NCBI RefSeq assembly: GCF_000787575.1
Contig: NW_012236501.1
Coordinates: forward strand, 1,900-65,899
From: Acytostelium subglobosum LB1
Lineage: Eukaryota > Evosea > Eumycetozoa > Acytosteliales > Acytosteliaceae
Length of the DNA: 64,000 nt
Reading direction: 5' to 3'
The position numbers and the translations under genes were made by a program. Below the pieces are notes generated by a model. The model was not told where the DNA came from, did no database searches, and was given only the letters and a program-made list of their open reading frames with translations. Below are positions 45,534-56,567 of this stretch, in pieces. The number at the start of each line of letters is the position of its first letter. Positions within the stretch are counted from its first letter, which is position 1.

Positions 45534-47343
45534 TATATTATTTTGTTTGATTGGTAGTACTTGTATATTGGTAGTAATGGTATATATGTTATGATTTGAT
45601 GTTGGTTGTTGGTAGACGACAAAGACTTTGAAGATACAGAGACAAACACAAACACACACTAGTTGTAAATATTGAGGTGAGAGATTGATTGATTGATCAG
45701 AAGATGATGATGATGATGACTACAACTAGACACTAAAGATGATTGATGGTTTGAGGAATGACGACTGAGACTTCTTCTGATTTAATGTAACAAAACCCTA
45801 GGCAGGCAGGTCCGGCAGAGACTGACAGACTGTCAAAGGAATTGGCCAAGCGGGCAACGGCGACCACCCTCTCCCTTCCCACTTCCTACTTGTTGGCAGT
45901 GTGTAGTAGGAGTAGAGACGGCACATCAATATAGATGCCAATGGCAATCATATCCAATCACACACATAAACACATACACAGAATAGGGCTCAGGGCGTAC
46001 CAATGGTCACACCTTATTAATAAGCCTATTTAGAGAGCCAATAGCATCCAATTTTGAGTGAGATAATCGCTGAGATACAGAGTCAATTGTGAGATTGTGA
46101 TCCGGCTTACCTCACCACTCATCACCAACCACTCTGTCAATCAATCAACCACTTCATTCACATCAATCAACATCTTCACAAACACACACACACACACACA
46201 CACAAACCCCTCCAACTTGCGATCATTTGACATTGATCAGGCATCCACACACACTAACACACTCACCTGACCTTCATCCAATGATTGTGGTTGGGCCCAT
46301 TTATTATTGGAACATGGAATTCAAGGAGGATGGATCGTGTGTGTTCGAGTAGTCACTGGTGTGATTAGTGGTGGAGATTGCTGCCGATGAGCTAAAATAA
46401 CGCAGATGGATAAGTTAGTTAGACTCCTACATACACCCAGGTCCACCAAAGATATATGTTGTGGACTCGATGTCGATGGCTGTCAGTGATTGTATGTGTG
46501 ATTGTCAATTGAGTGTGTAAAGTTGATTGACTCGTAAGGCCCCCCACAAAGAGAGAGTTTGATGTAAGTGTAGGGCAACACTAAAGTCGTTTATGGTAAT
46601 AACCATCCATCCTTCATGAATAAGATTGCCCATTGGCCGACGTAACGATGTTAGTGATCACATTCTCCAACATCAAACATTAATGATGTCACCTGACGTA
46701 GATGGATTGTGTTGCCACCTCCATCTCTCTCGCCGTGAGTGTGATACATTCCAACACATCGAGTGGATGTCGCCCAAGGTTGTTGGTGGAATGGAGGAAA
46801 GGAGCTCTCCTCTTGGCTGGCTGGCTCGTTGACAATAACAACAACAACAAAGGGGTGGTACCACGGCCACTGGTACGATATCACACACTTTCACCAGACT
46901 CCTAATACTGTCTCACCATGGTGGCGACGTCAGTTCTTCTGGTGTGGATACCCACCGTAGACATGTGTGCTAACTTCGGACCTTCCCTCTGTTCATGTTT
47001 CCGTTCAGATAAGCTTCTCAACTGACTTCCCTGATGGTTGCTTGGTCCAAGTTCGTTGGAGAGTTCCCAACAGCAACCAACACCACCTATGACAAAGAGT
47101 GGACAACATCAACAACAGCAAGGTAATGAGTTGTGGTGGTTCGCAATGAACACACCCATTGTCTTTATATCTGGGTCTAGCTTGTTGCCTAAACATATCA
47201 TAATGTTCGATTGTTTGAAAAGCGTGCCTTGTTGGAGTGCTGGGCCTGGGTTGATTGATTGATTGGTTGAGTGATTTGATGGGAATGGGTTGATGGATTG
47301 ATTATTGATGACGACGAGGTGGGTTGTTGTTGGATTAGTGTAA
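45534..47343. other. long intergenic region
   Basis: A 1.8-kb spacer, the longest in the gene-dense part, between the E2F-like start and the proteasome alpha-2 stop. It holds an (AC)n run at about 46183-46205, CA-rich stretches near 45960 and 46250, and blocks of higher G/C at 45790-45910 and 46640-47060. Open frames are all short, overlapping on both strands and without family resemblance. I looked for tRNA A and B boxes and found none. An unrecognised non-coding RNA is possible. Confidence 0.4.
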
Positions 47344-48211
47344 TTACAAGTTTGCGAGGTAGTCTTTGATCTGAGATGGTGACAATATGCTAAACTTCTT
47401 GTCCACACCAATGATAGCCAACTCCATATTGCTCTCTGTCAACTGTGTCTCGAATCCTTCTTTCAAAGTGATAAGTGCCGTCTGAATGGCATCCTCAATC
47501 TCTAAATCATCATTGTAACGCTTCTCGAGGAATGTCTTTGAGTTTACCATGTTCTTTCTACACAAACGTATCGTCACATGAATGACCTTGTATGTTAGTA
47601 TATGATTGTGTTGTGTTATGTTTGAGTCATTGAACATACCCAATAGCAGTTGCCTTCCAGGCAAAGTATGAACCGGATGGATCGACCTGGTACAGGTGTG
47701 GACCATTCTCATCGAAACCAGCGACGAGCAGTGACACACCGAATGGACGCACACCTCCTGATTGAGTGTACTCTTGCATGACAGAGGCCACCTCTCTGAC
47801 CAGCTGCAGAACTGGGATCTTAGCCTTGTAAGTTTGATAGTACTTCTCAGCCTCCTTTCTTGCCTTCTTTATCAAGACACGAGAGTCTGGACCCATTCCT
47901 GCGTATACGAATCCTATGTTCTCAGTGATCGATGATATCTTTTGAACTGATGATCCATCAACCAATGAGTGCAACTTCTTCTCTGTTACAATAACAACTC
48001 CATTCTTTGCTATATATATTATATATTCATTATTATTATTAATATTAGTGATCTATATTCAATCTATCAAGTAAGGATATATCAATGATCACTAACCCTT
48101 GATACCAATGGCTGAACCACCTGCACCAGCAGCGTGAAGGGCATGTTCAATCTGCACTAGTTTACCCGAAGGACTGAATGTTGTCAATGAGAATGAGTAG
48201 TCTGAATCCAT
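47344..48211 (-). CDS. psmA2: 20S proteasome subunit alpha type-2
   Basis: Three exons (48211-48097, 48009-47640, 47557-47344) give 232 residues. [20 protein letters not shown] is the alpha-subunit N-terminal signature; [37 protein letters not shown] and [15 protein letters not shown] are conserved alpha-2 blocks, and the end [14 protein letters not shown] corresponds to the LTPTEVKDYLA tail. It is a structural, non-catalytic ring subunit. The usual IEYALAAV is [12 protein letters not shown] here, a small local divergence. All splice sites are GT-AG, one with donor gttagt. Confidence 0.95.
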
Positions 48212-48645
48212 TATTTATATATATATATATATATGTGTATGTTTGTATATGTGTACAATAAAGTTAGTAATATGTGTGTGGATGATTATGATTAGAATGG
48301 TGATGATCAAAGTTTGTTACAAGTGATGTTCAACCTCTCAATTTTGATAATTAATTTTATAATGAAAACTGAACTTCTGACATATATAATTGTAATGTTT
48401 AGCCGCTTGTACCTTTTGAACCTCAATGAATAATTTAGATAAATAAAAATACACTGTTTGACAAACAACGAACTAATAAATTAATGTTATTATTATACAA
48501 ATACACAAAGTAGTCTACTACTTTGTAGTTCCTAGAATTGAAAGTATGTTTAGAACAATGCCGCCAAATTTTGTTTCCAACATAACAATGTTTCCAACAC
48601 ACGAATCGCAGGCTTATAACATAGATAAATTGACGACAGACAGAC
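48212..48645. other. divergent intergenic region
   Basis: A 434-bp A/T-rich spacer between the divergent proteasome and SNM1A-type genes; it should hold both promoters. A (TA)n run lies directly upstream of the proteasome start (48214-48232). No gene seen. Confidence 0.5.
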
Positions 48646-51153
48646 ATGGACGATGACGATGAGGACAATATTGGTGGTCCACCCGTTGACATTGATGATG
48701 TCAATAATATCAGCGATGATGACCGAGTTCAAATATTAGATGATGACGATGATATTGATGACTCTATCAACAACAACAACAACAATACAACAGGAACAAA
48801 CAATAGTTTCAATGATAGTATCAACAGCAGTGTAGACTTTGACTTTGATTTCGATGATGTACTTCAACCACAGCCTGCTGCACAACAGTCTACCTCGCCT
48901 CATTCAATGAGTGTACAGAGAAGAGGAAGATCTGGCTCGTGGGGATCGTCGTATAAAGGCGCCAAAGCACAAAACACTACACCAAAGACGACACCAAAGA
49001 CGACACCAAAGACACCTCCAGCACCCAAACCAAAGCGTATAGCTCCTGCCTTCAAGGTGGTCAAGGGCACAAACTTTATGGTTGATGGTAGGTATTGTTT
49101 GTCTCAACGTTAACAGGACAGGGCGAGATGAATACTTACCAACCTACTCATTATTTATTTAGGATTCCAATACAAGTCATCTGATTATCAACACTACTTC
49201 TTGACACACTTTCACTCGGATCATTACACTGGCTTAACAAAGACATGGAACTTTGGTTCAATCTACTGTTCCGTCGAGACTGGTAAGCTCGTTCACAGAA
49301 GACTTGGTGTCGATGCTAAATATATCAAAGCACTACCATGTATGATCGCGATCAAGCATACTATCCATTGATGGTCACCTAATAACCATCTCACATCTTG
49401 CACTGACCATACACACAGGGAACAAGTTTAAGAAGTTGGAAGGAGTTGATGTTGCTATACTTGATGCCAACCATTGTCCAGGTTCAGCAATGTTCCTATT
49501 TAACATCAATGGAGAGTATACTCTACACACAGGTGACTTTAGGTATCATCCAAGAATGAATGATTACCAACTATTGCGAGAATGTCAGCTGACCAGTATG
49601 TACACGCAACTCTCACTCCAAATTAACCGACCGACCGAGTGACAGACTGACTCATTGTATACACTTTAGGACTGTATTTGGACAACACATTCTGCAACCC
49701 TCAATATGTATTCCCACCTCAGCAACAGGTGATTGGTGAGGTAGCCAGTATTGTAAAGAGAGAGAACGATGGAGAGACGATGTTTTTGTTTGGCACCTAC
49801 GTCATTGGCAAGGAGAGGATCCTGCTAGAGGTGGCCAAACAAGAGAAGAGACGTATATGTGTGTCAAATGAGAAGTATCAGACACTGGAGTGTTTGGACA
49901 TGGACATTGAGAAGATCTTCACCAAGGATGAGAGCGAGACACCCTTTCACGCAGTGTCTATGGGACTCATTCGACTGGACACACTTAATGATCTGGTGGC
50001 ACAGTCCAAGGGACGATACAAACGAGCCATTGGCTTCCGTCCCACTGGATGGACACAATCAAAGAAGGCAGTCACCTATCGCAAATGGAACAATGCTGTA
50101 TTCTACAGTGTTGCTTATTCTGAGCATAGTAGTTATAATGAACTACAGGCTTGCATCGAGCACTTTAGGCCACAGGAGATCGTGCCTACCGTCGACTGTG
50201 AGACTGAGCATAAGGTCAAGGTATGTGGTGTGGACAGACAGAGAAGAAGAGAAGTTATTGACTAACTGACTGGCCATCCCAATCACTTACAGAGTATATT
50301 GTCACACTTTGATGATATCTATGATAGGAGAAAACAAAGATCTATATCATCATTCTTCAGTTCACTTGGTAGTGGTGCAGGCAAAGGAGGTGGAGGCAGC
50401 AGCAACACGAGTAGTTCTACAACATCAACACTCCTGTCATGGTTTGGTGTTGGAGGTGATGATAAGGGAAACACAACAACACCGATCAAGAAGGATAAGA
50501 AGAAGGTGTTTGATATAGACGAGCTCATTGACTTTAACTATGACAGTTCACAGTCAGATGCATCTCAGTTGACATTGCCACCACCTACTTCAACATCATC
50601 CACAACAACAACGACAACAAAAACAACCTTATCAACATCATCATCAACTACGCCTTCATCGTCACAATTAGTTTTGTTTGATGATGGAAGCAACGAGGCA
50701 GATCTATCCTTTGACCTCAATGATCCAGTGTTCATAAGCCAACAGCGATGGATAGAGAAACAACTTAAATCCAGTACATCCTCAGTTGGAAACTCTTCAA
50801 AATCATCAACATCAAGCAAGAGTAGTAGTAGCAGTAACACAAGTGCCAACAATAGAAAGAACAAGACATCACCCGCTCAGAAATCCACATCTCGATCAAC
50901 AAAGAAATCAAAGACAGACACAACCGATGTGTCAACACCATCGACAGCGATTGTCGTACATACTGCACAACAGCCTGTTACAGACACATCCACCCAGTCC
51001 TCTTCTTCCTCCTCATCATCATTTTTCTCAACACAATCCAACGCAGTCGATGCTCAACGCCAGCCAATGACCCAATCGTTCATCACCAACTTCTTCCAGC
51101 GCTGTACCAATAACTCAACGATCCAATCACTGTTTACCAAAAACAAAGGATAG
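48646..51153 (+). CDS. dclre1: SNM1A/Pso2-type DNA crosslink repair nuclease (DCLRE1 family)
   Basis: Five exons (48646-49087, 49163-49339, 49419-49595, 49670-50220, 50293-51153) give 735 residues. An acidic, Asn-rich leader is followed by [17 protein letters not shown] and the metallo-beta-lactamase core: [11 protein letters not shown] (HxHxDH), [21 protein letters not shown] and, in the beta-CASP part, [26 protein letters not shown] and [10 protein letters not shown]. This family of 5' exonucleases digests past interstrand crosslinks. The 285-residue C-terminal tail is Ser/Thr-rich and carries two PCNA-binding PIP boxes, QRSISSFF (464-471) and QSFITNFF (710-717). The N-terminal UBZ zinc finger of animal SNM1A is not seen. 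A C-terminal position for PIP boxes is unusual. Confidence 0.93.
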
Positions 51154-51921
51154 CCACTGGCTCCTTGGACACAATGAATATTGGCCGTGTCTGATGTGTC
51201 ACATTGCACATTGTACCATAACCAATTTTGATGTTGCCCTTTCCAGTCGACATGGATCAACAACAACAGAAATGTCTATTTCTGATTGATTGTAATAAGG
51301 CGCCAATCACTTGTAATTAATGAAACACCATCCTCCATCCATAACATGACACAACATCATATCTGCTGTCTTGATAGTGATAATCAGACGAGTGTTGATC
51401 TATTTGAGCTATTTCTGATTGATTGATCACCCCAACCTCTAAACACATCATCACTCACACTCCCACTCACATACTCACACACACTGATTGAATTCAAACA
51501 CATACTAACACACACATAGTGCCGACAGCCAATCACCTGACTATCAATCATTCTCTGTAACATTCGAATGTACATGTACACGGTCCCCTTCTATTGATCA
51601 CACATGCCATCTGATTTAGTATTGTATCCATCTACTCATTGTAGGACATGTTACACCCTTGTGTACGGATGGATGATCAAGTGGACGATGTTGGTCACGA
51701 GGTGATCGATCGCGTTGTCGTCAGACATTATAAATGATTGATGGAGGATTGGAGTCCCAATATCATCATCATAATCAACAACAACAACAACAACAATCAC
51801 GTCGACGATCAACTATCTATTGTCCATCTATAATCCAGAGTCCGGATTATCATCATTAATCATTCAATTAACATCCTAACTACTATTTGGATAATAATAA
51901 TAACTACTTCCAATCCTTGGA
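51154..51921. other. intergenic region
   Basis: A 768-bp spacer between two genes on the same strand. It contains CA-rich stretches near 51440-51510, gattgattgatc words, and a (CAA)n run near 51778. No gene or clear structure is visible; the last 100 bp are A/T-rich and promoter-like. Confidence 0.45.
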
Positions 51922-52955
51922 ATGAATCTTAATATCTATATAACAGTTATAGTTGCTGTGTGTCTGGTCAATGTTGGTAGTGTCCATTGTAGATGTACTA
52001 AAGGTGAAGGTCAAAGTATCTTTAAGGATTCACTAAGCTTTGGTGTACAAGATTGGTCGTGGGCAAAGTCTGGCCGTTACAACTGTACCAACCCAGTACA
52101 CTCTGGACAATACTCCATCTCATTCACACCACAGAACTATGAAGCATTCCACTTCAAACTTGACAATCCAATCGATCCAGAGACTGTATGTATATCCTAT
52201 CCACCTGTCGCCACACAATCTTTAACCAACACATACTAACTATCAATCAATCAAACATACTAAAGAGTGCATATATATCTTTATGGTTGAATGGTGGAGT
52301 AGCTGGAAGACAAAAGATATATGCTCGTCTGACACATGATAATGTGGCCATCAACCTTGACTACTTGCTGTTTGGTCCAAATGGAATGCTGGTCAATGCC
52401 ACAGAGATACTGCCCAACACATGGACACAGGCCATAATCAACTTGGACAATGTAGACCCAATGTTCTACGATGGATTGCAATTGCTATCGGTTGGCAACA
52501 AGCTCCAAGAGACACTCTACATCGATGACATTGTCATTTTTAAGCGCTGTGACATTGATCCATACACCAAGAAGGCCGTGTCCAACAAGACCATTCCAGG
52601 CGCCGAGTCAGTCACCATGCGTGTCGTCGAGTACAAGCTGCCATGGTTCGAGAAGGGCAAGCAGTACCAGAAGTACTTTATCACGTTCAAGAACATTGGC
52701 GAGTACACCATCAGTAACTTGAAGTTCAAGCCACTGTACTTCAAGCCGAGGGATGGTCAGCACGACATTTGGGGCTGTGATGTCGTCTCCAAGGGTTTGT
52801 ACACCATTCCCAAGATCTACAACAATGCCTTTACCAAAGGTTCCGAGTTCACTGTTGGTGTAACGTCTCTGGTCGGTCCTGTCAAGTTTGAGATCACCAA
52901 TGCCGATATCATGAAAACTGCCGCCGTCGTCAATGATGAGCAAGAAGAGAGCTAG
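51922..52955 (+). CDS. secreted protein with C-terminal carbohydrate-binding-like domain
   Basis: Two exons (51922-52185 and 52266-52955) give 317 residues. A signal peptide (MNLNIYITVIVAVCLVNVGS) is followed by a beta-rich domain with LSFGVQDWSWAKSGRYNCT and later ETLYIDDIVIFKRCD, which recalls extracellular jelly-roll carbohydrate-binding modules. The last 100 residues (FEKGKQYQKYFITFKNIGEY, then DIWGCDVVSKGLYTIP) resemble CBM49-type cellulose-binding modules found in dictyostelid spore-coat and cellulase proteins. No catalytic domain is recognised. A role in the cellulose matrix of stalk, slug sheath or spore coat is inference. The tail is acidic and Glu-rich. Confidence 0.75.
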
Positions 52956-53008
52956 TCACCTCCATCTCTTTCGATCACTCCATCTGTATTCCAAACAATG
53001 TATTATGA

Positions 53009-53028
53009 TCCTGTATGATCATACAGGA
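53009..53028. other. 20-bp perfect palindrome in a 3' region
   Basis: tcctgtatgatcatacagga is identical to its own reverse complement. It lies about 55 bp behind the stop of the secreted CBM-like gene and 15 bp ahead of AATAAATAA, so it may be part of its 3' UTR or mark its end. Confidence 0.7.
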
Positions 53029-53219
53029 CAACTCCGATAACTTAATAAATAACTCTTCTCATTCTTACACAACCTATTACTCACAGATCACAGTGAGAAT
53101 GAAATAAGTTGTGTTTTCGAACTCCATTTTGTCGTTTTTTGGCTCAATCAGAATAAAAAAAGTGATGCTAAGGCTTTTCGTCAAAGTCATAATAAACAGA
53201 TACAGATAAAGATACAACA

Positions 53220-53704
53220 ATGGTGTTCAAGAGACTGTTGGGTAACCTTACCCCAAAGATGGGTAACAAGAACTATTATAAAGGAAGAGGTGTTAGGAAT
53301 CAGGGTACCATCTCATCAACAGGTATGTATCATTCAATCAATCATCAATGACTAAATGATGATGTCATTGTTCATACACTAACATGTCTAATATATGTCA
53401 ATAGGTCGTTTCAAGTTGGATATAGCAAAGATGGAGGTTATCAATACACCAGACCTGACAAACTGCGAGGTATGATAGATAAATAGATATACAGATAGAT
53501 AGATAGGAGATGACGAATGAACGAATGAATGAATGAATGAAGTCTCAGCACGATCATTGACCAAACACACACTGACATTATGATCTCTTGTAGCTTAAAC
53601 CATATGTATCAAGACATTATCATTACTATACTTTAGATCAAGTTAAGGAGTTGCAGGATAAGAAGATCCAAAACAGACAGAAACAATTGGAGACACTGCA
53701 ATAA
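53220..53704 (+). CDS. mrpl41: mitochondrial ribosomal protein mL41
   Basis: Three exons (53220-53322, 53405-53469, 53594-53704) give 92 residues. TPKMGNKNYYKGRGVRNQGT corresponds to the KxGxxxxYKGxG block of mL41, and MEVINTPDLTNCELKPYVSR matches the PDLTGFKLKPYVS motif. The N terminus is basic and hydrophobic, fitting mitochondrial import. It is a small component of the large mitoribosomal subunit. Introns are about 80-125 nt; the second holds (GATA)n and (TGAA)n repeats. Confidence 0.85.
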
Positions 53705-53749
53705 ACAGATACATAATATATTCGCGACGACATAGGTTAACATCGACTG

Positions 53750-53796
53750 TTGATATAGATATAGATATAGATAGATAGATAGATAGATATATATAT
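53750..53796. repeat. (GATA)n-rich simple repeat
   Basis: The short gap between the mL41 stop and the PH-protein stop is mostly gatata and gata units running into a TA run. Confidence 0.85.
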
Positions 53797-55602
53797 TTAT
53801 TTAAGAGTACTCTTTAGAGCAAGCAACCACTCGTCCATCGTCTTGGATGAGTCGCAGGCCAGATGCCACACTCGCTTTGGTGTATGGATGTCGATACCAA
53901 AGTAGCCCTCGGTAGACTTTTCTTCCTTGCCAGAGTTCGCCGCTGGAGTCCTGCCGCCACCACTGTTGGCGTTGCCATGGTCAAAGTTGAGTTTAATGTT
54001 ACAGTTGTTGGGCTTGATGGCTACGGGGATGGCAGTGTGTAGGTCGATCGATCCCTTGTACTTGAGCTGTTCGTAGTGGCAGTGGTCCGAGTACTTGTCC
54101 AAGGGCTCCACCGACGTGTCGATCACCGTGGTCATTTGTGGCGCAGAGATATGCTGTTGTTGATGCTGTTGTGCATTGTGATGATGGTGATGCTGCTGTG
54201 ATTGCTGCTCGGATGGGTGATAGTCATAGTACAACATCGTCTTTCTCTTGTCCAAGATGAAGTAACGACGCTTCCAAGACTTAACCTTGATACCTTGCTT
54301 GCGCATCCAGCCCTGTTTGATGATGCCACCTGATGGCACACCCTTGATCATTGCCTCTAGAGGGTTGAAGCCAGTGACAGTAGCGCCTGTTGTCGTGCCA
54401 CTGTTAGTGCCGCTGCTATTGCTATTGTTGCTGCTGACTGTGTTGTTGTTGCCCTTGATAGAGTCTTGTCCAACAACAGATTGTCTATTGTCGTTGTTGC
54501 CAGTTGTGTTACTACTACTATTACTACTACTATTTACAGACTTTGATGGTGCTACTGCTTTGTGCCAGCCTACTGATTGTACTCGCTCCCTTGACTCTGG
54601 TTGTTGCCATTGATGTTGTGGTGGTTGTGGTAGTTCATTCGATGACTCTTGGTTGTCTGTTGATGAAAGTGATAAAGAAGATGAGGATGGTGAGACGGTG
54701 ACAGGTGAGGGTACTGGAGGTAGTGGATGTTTGGGTGGTGAGTGCTTGGACAACGATGATGATTGTTGTGGATGATGTGATGAGTGATGATGGCTAATCG
54801 ATGACAGGTCAATGTCAATTCCAGCAAAGAGTGAGTCACTTGGTGTCGATGATGCACCGGGATGGTGAGAGGACGCCTGTGCAGCTGCCGTGTTGATTGG
54901 TGATGATACAAATGAGGAGGACTGGTGATCGTAGACATTGACCTTCTTGACCTTCTTGTCCTCGTTGATGATCTTTTGTGAGTTGGCCAACATGATGCGC
55001 CACTCTACGATTGTGTAGGCAATGTTGTCCACGGTGGACTCATAGTAGAAGGTGCGCTCCGATGCGTCTTCAATCTTTGCCAGCAGGGCCATGAACTCGA
55101 TCCAGAGCAGAGAGATTGGTCCCAGTACGGTGCCGTCCTGTCTGAAGCGTGTGCGACCCACGACGGCGGTGGTCGTTCGACGTGCGCCAACAACGAGGTC
55201 GCGTTCCTCGCCATTGACCAATTGATTCTGATTGAACACGGGTGGTCTGCCGCCTATATCGCATATGGAGCGTTCGAGTAGTTGACGCTCCTTCTCGATG
55301 AAGGCTGAGAAGGAGGTCTGATGTGTCTCGATCAACATGAGACGCTCGGTGTCTGTTGTGGTGGTGTCTGATAGTGCACGCTCCAGTGCAAACTTCATGT
55401 TCTGGTACTGTCTGTCCATGGTGAGCAGGGCTTCTGCCACGGGCAGAATCTGCACGTTGACCTTTGTCAAGTTGAGCGCTGACAGATCGTAGAAGTTGTT
55501 CTCCGTATTGAACGTGGGCTTGACATGTGGGAGGAATGCAATGGACAACCATTCGTCACAGTATGCGCTGTGAAGCGTTGAGAATGTTCCATAGGAGTCC
55601 AT
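53797..55602 (-). CDS. PH-domain protein with coiled N-terminal (BAR-like) region
   Basis: A single exon encodes 601 residues. The last 200 hold a PH domain: IIKQGWMRKQGIKVKSWKRR then YFILDKRKTMLYYDY at its start and VWHLACDSSKTMDEWLLALK at its end, with a His/Gln-rich insertion between strands. The first 230 residues are helical and conserved-looking (AEALLTMDRQYQNMKFALER, then FSAFIEKERQLLERSI, and EFMALLAKIEDASERTFYY), which suggests a BAR-type or other helical bundle, as in other BAR-PH adaptors. The middle 200 residues are Ser/Pro/Asn-rich and probably disordered. A role in phosphoinositide-dependent membrane recruitment is inferred from the PH domain only. Confidence 0.82.
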   Translation of the reverse strand: MDSYGTFSTLHSAYCDEWLSIAFLPHVKPTFNTENNFYDLSALNLTKVNVQILPVAEALLTMDRQYQNMKFALERALSDTTTTDTERLMLIETHQTSFSAFIEKERQLLERSICDIGGRPPVFNQNQLVNGEERDLVVGARRTTTAVVGRTRFRQDGTVLGPISLLWIEFMALLAKIEDASERTFYYESTVDNIAYTIVEWRIMLANSQKIINEDKKVKKVNVYDHQSSSFVSSPINTAAAQASSHHPGASSTPSDSLFAGIDIDLSSISHHHSSHHPQQSSSLSKHSPPKHPLPPVPSPVTVSPSSSSLSLSSTDNQESSNELPQPPQHQWQQPESRERVQSVGWHKAVAPSKSVNSSSNSSSNTTGNNDNRQSVVGQDSIKGNNNTVSSNNSNSSGTNSGTTTGATVTGFNPLEAMIKGVPSGGIIKQGWMRKQGIKVKSWKRRYFILDKRKTMLYYDYHPSEQQSQQHHHHHNAQQHQQQHISAPQMTTVIDTSVEPLDKYSDHCHYEQLKYKGSIDLHTAIPVAIKPNNCNIKLNFDHGNANSGGGRTPAANSGKEEKSTEGYFGIDIHTPKRVWHLACDSSKTMDEWLLALKSTLK

Positions 55603-56021
55603 TTACTATCTAGATAGGATTTGTGTGAGGCACTCCTCTCTGTCTGTGTCCTCTGTGTTGAGATTTGTGATCAATGATCTTTCCAATGGCTTGAAAGTGG
55701 GGTCATGCCTCCCACACTCATCAAGAATCTTTGAAAATGATCATTTTTTGAACTTCCTTTAGTTTGAAACTTGAGGTTTATCTCTGAACGATTGGTCCCA
55801 ATATTAGTTTGATTAAATAGGTTGAAAGACCAATGGATATATCATTTTATTTGATCTTTCAGTGATTAATGATTGATTATGATAGGATCTTGGCTGATCA
55901 AATTAAATTAATTTGATTATTTAAGTGACTTCCAAGGCCAAAGGATTTACAAATCAATAATATAATTAATTCAATCTATCAGAGATATATAATAATAATA
56001 ATACCAAATAATAATAATACA
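55603..56021. other. divergent intergenic region
   Basis: A 419-bp spacer between the divergent PH-protein and GPI-protein genes. A small hairpin gtggg...cccac lies near 55697-55716; the right half is very A/T-rich with ataata repeats before the next start. No gene seen. Confidence 0.5.
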
Positions 56022-56498
56022 ATGTTTAAATTGATAGCTATAATTGTCACTTTAATGTTTGTCATGTCGACAACTACCAACATGGTTGATGCCCAACAAC
56101 ATGTTAACCCAATCTGGTGGGCCAGTTATTGTGATGCCAACAATAATACCATTGTCAAGTGTCCAACACCATCCACCTACAACTGGTTGGCTTACGAGCA
56201 AATGAACGGCAACACCTGCTACAACTACACCGACACATGTAATGACAAGCCCACTGCCCTCGTCGCTCTCAGACTCATCAGCAACAACGGAAAGACCGCC
56301 CAATTTAGCACCTACAAGAACATAACCTCCTGTGTCAACAATGAACCAGCTGACTTTGTCATGACAACCACCTGTAATTCCTGCGACCCCAAGGATGGCA
56401 ACACCTTGTTGTGCACACTCTCCAACTCTGCCTCTACATTGGTCTCCTTTGGAGTGATCACCATTGTTGGTGTCGTGTCCACCATGCTTTTCCTCTAA
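56022..56498 (+). CDS. small cysteine-rich, probably GPI-anchored surface protein
   Basis: A single exon encodes 158 residues. Residues 1-25 (MFKLIAIIVTLMFVMSTTTN) are a signal peptide, and the last 20 (TLVSFGVITIVGVVSTMLFL) are hydrophobic after a small-residue stretch (SNSAS), the layout of a GPI-attachment signal. The mature part has eight cysteines, suggesting four disulfides, and several N-glycosylation sites (NNT, NYT, NIT). I recognise no family. AATAAA lies about 30 bp behind the stop. Confidence 0.8.
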   Translation: MFKLIAIIVTLMFVMSTTTNMVDAQQHVNPIWWASYCDANNNTIVKCPTPSTYNWLAYEQMNGNTCYNYTDTCNDKPTALVALRLISNNGKTAQFSTYKNITSCVNNEPADFVMTTTCNSCDPKDGNTLLCTLSNSASTLVSFGVITIVGVVSTMLFL

Positions 56499-56567
56499 TC
56501 AATGATCCAGTTCAATGATTGATATTCAATAAATATTCACCAAGTGCTATTGAATTGATCCAAATAT

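Noticed and set aside
46626-46960. Overlapping short open frames on both strands in the long spacer
   Set aside because: They are under 80 codons, overlap each other on both strands, and resemble nothing known.
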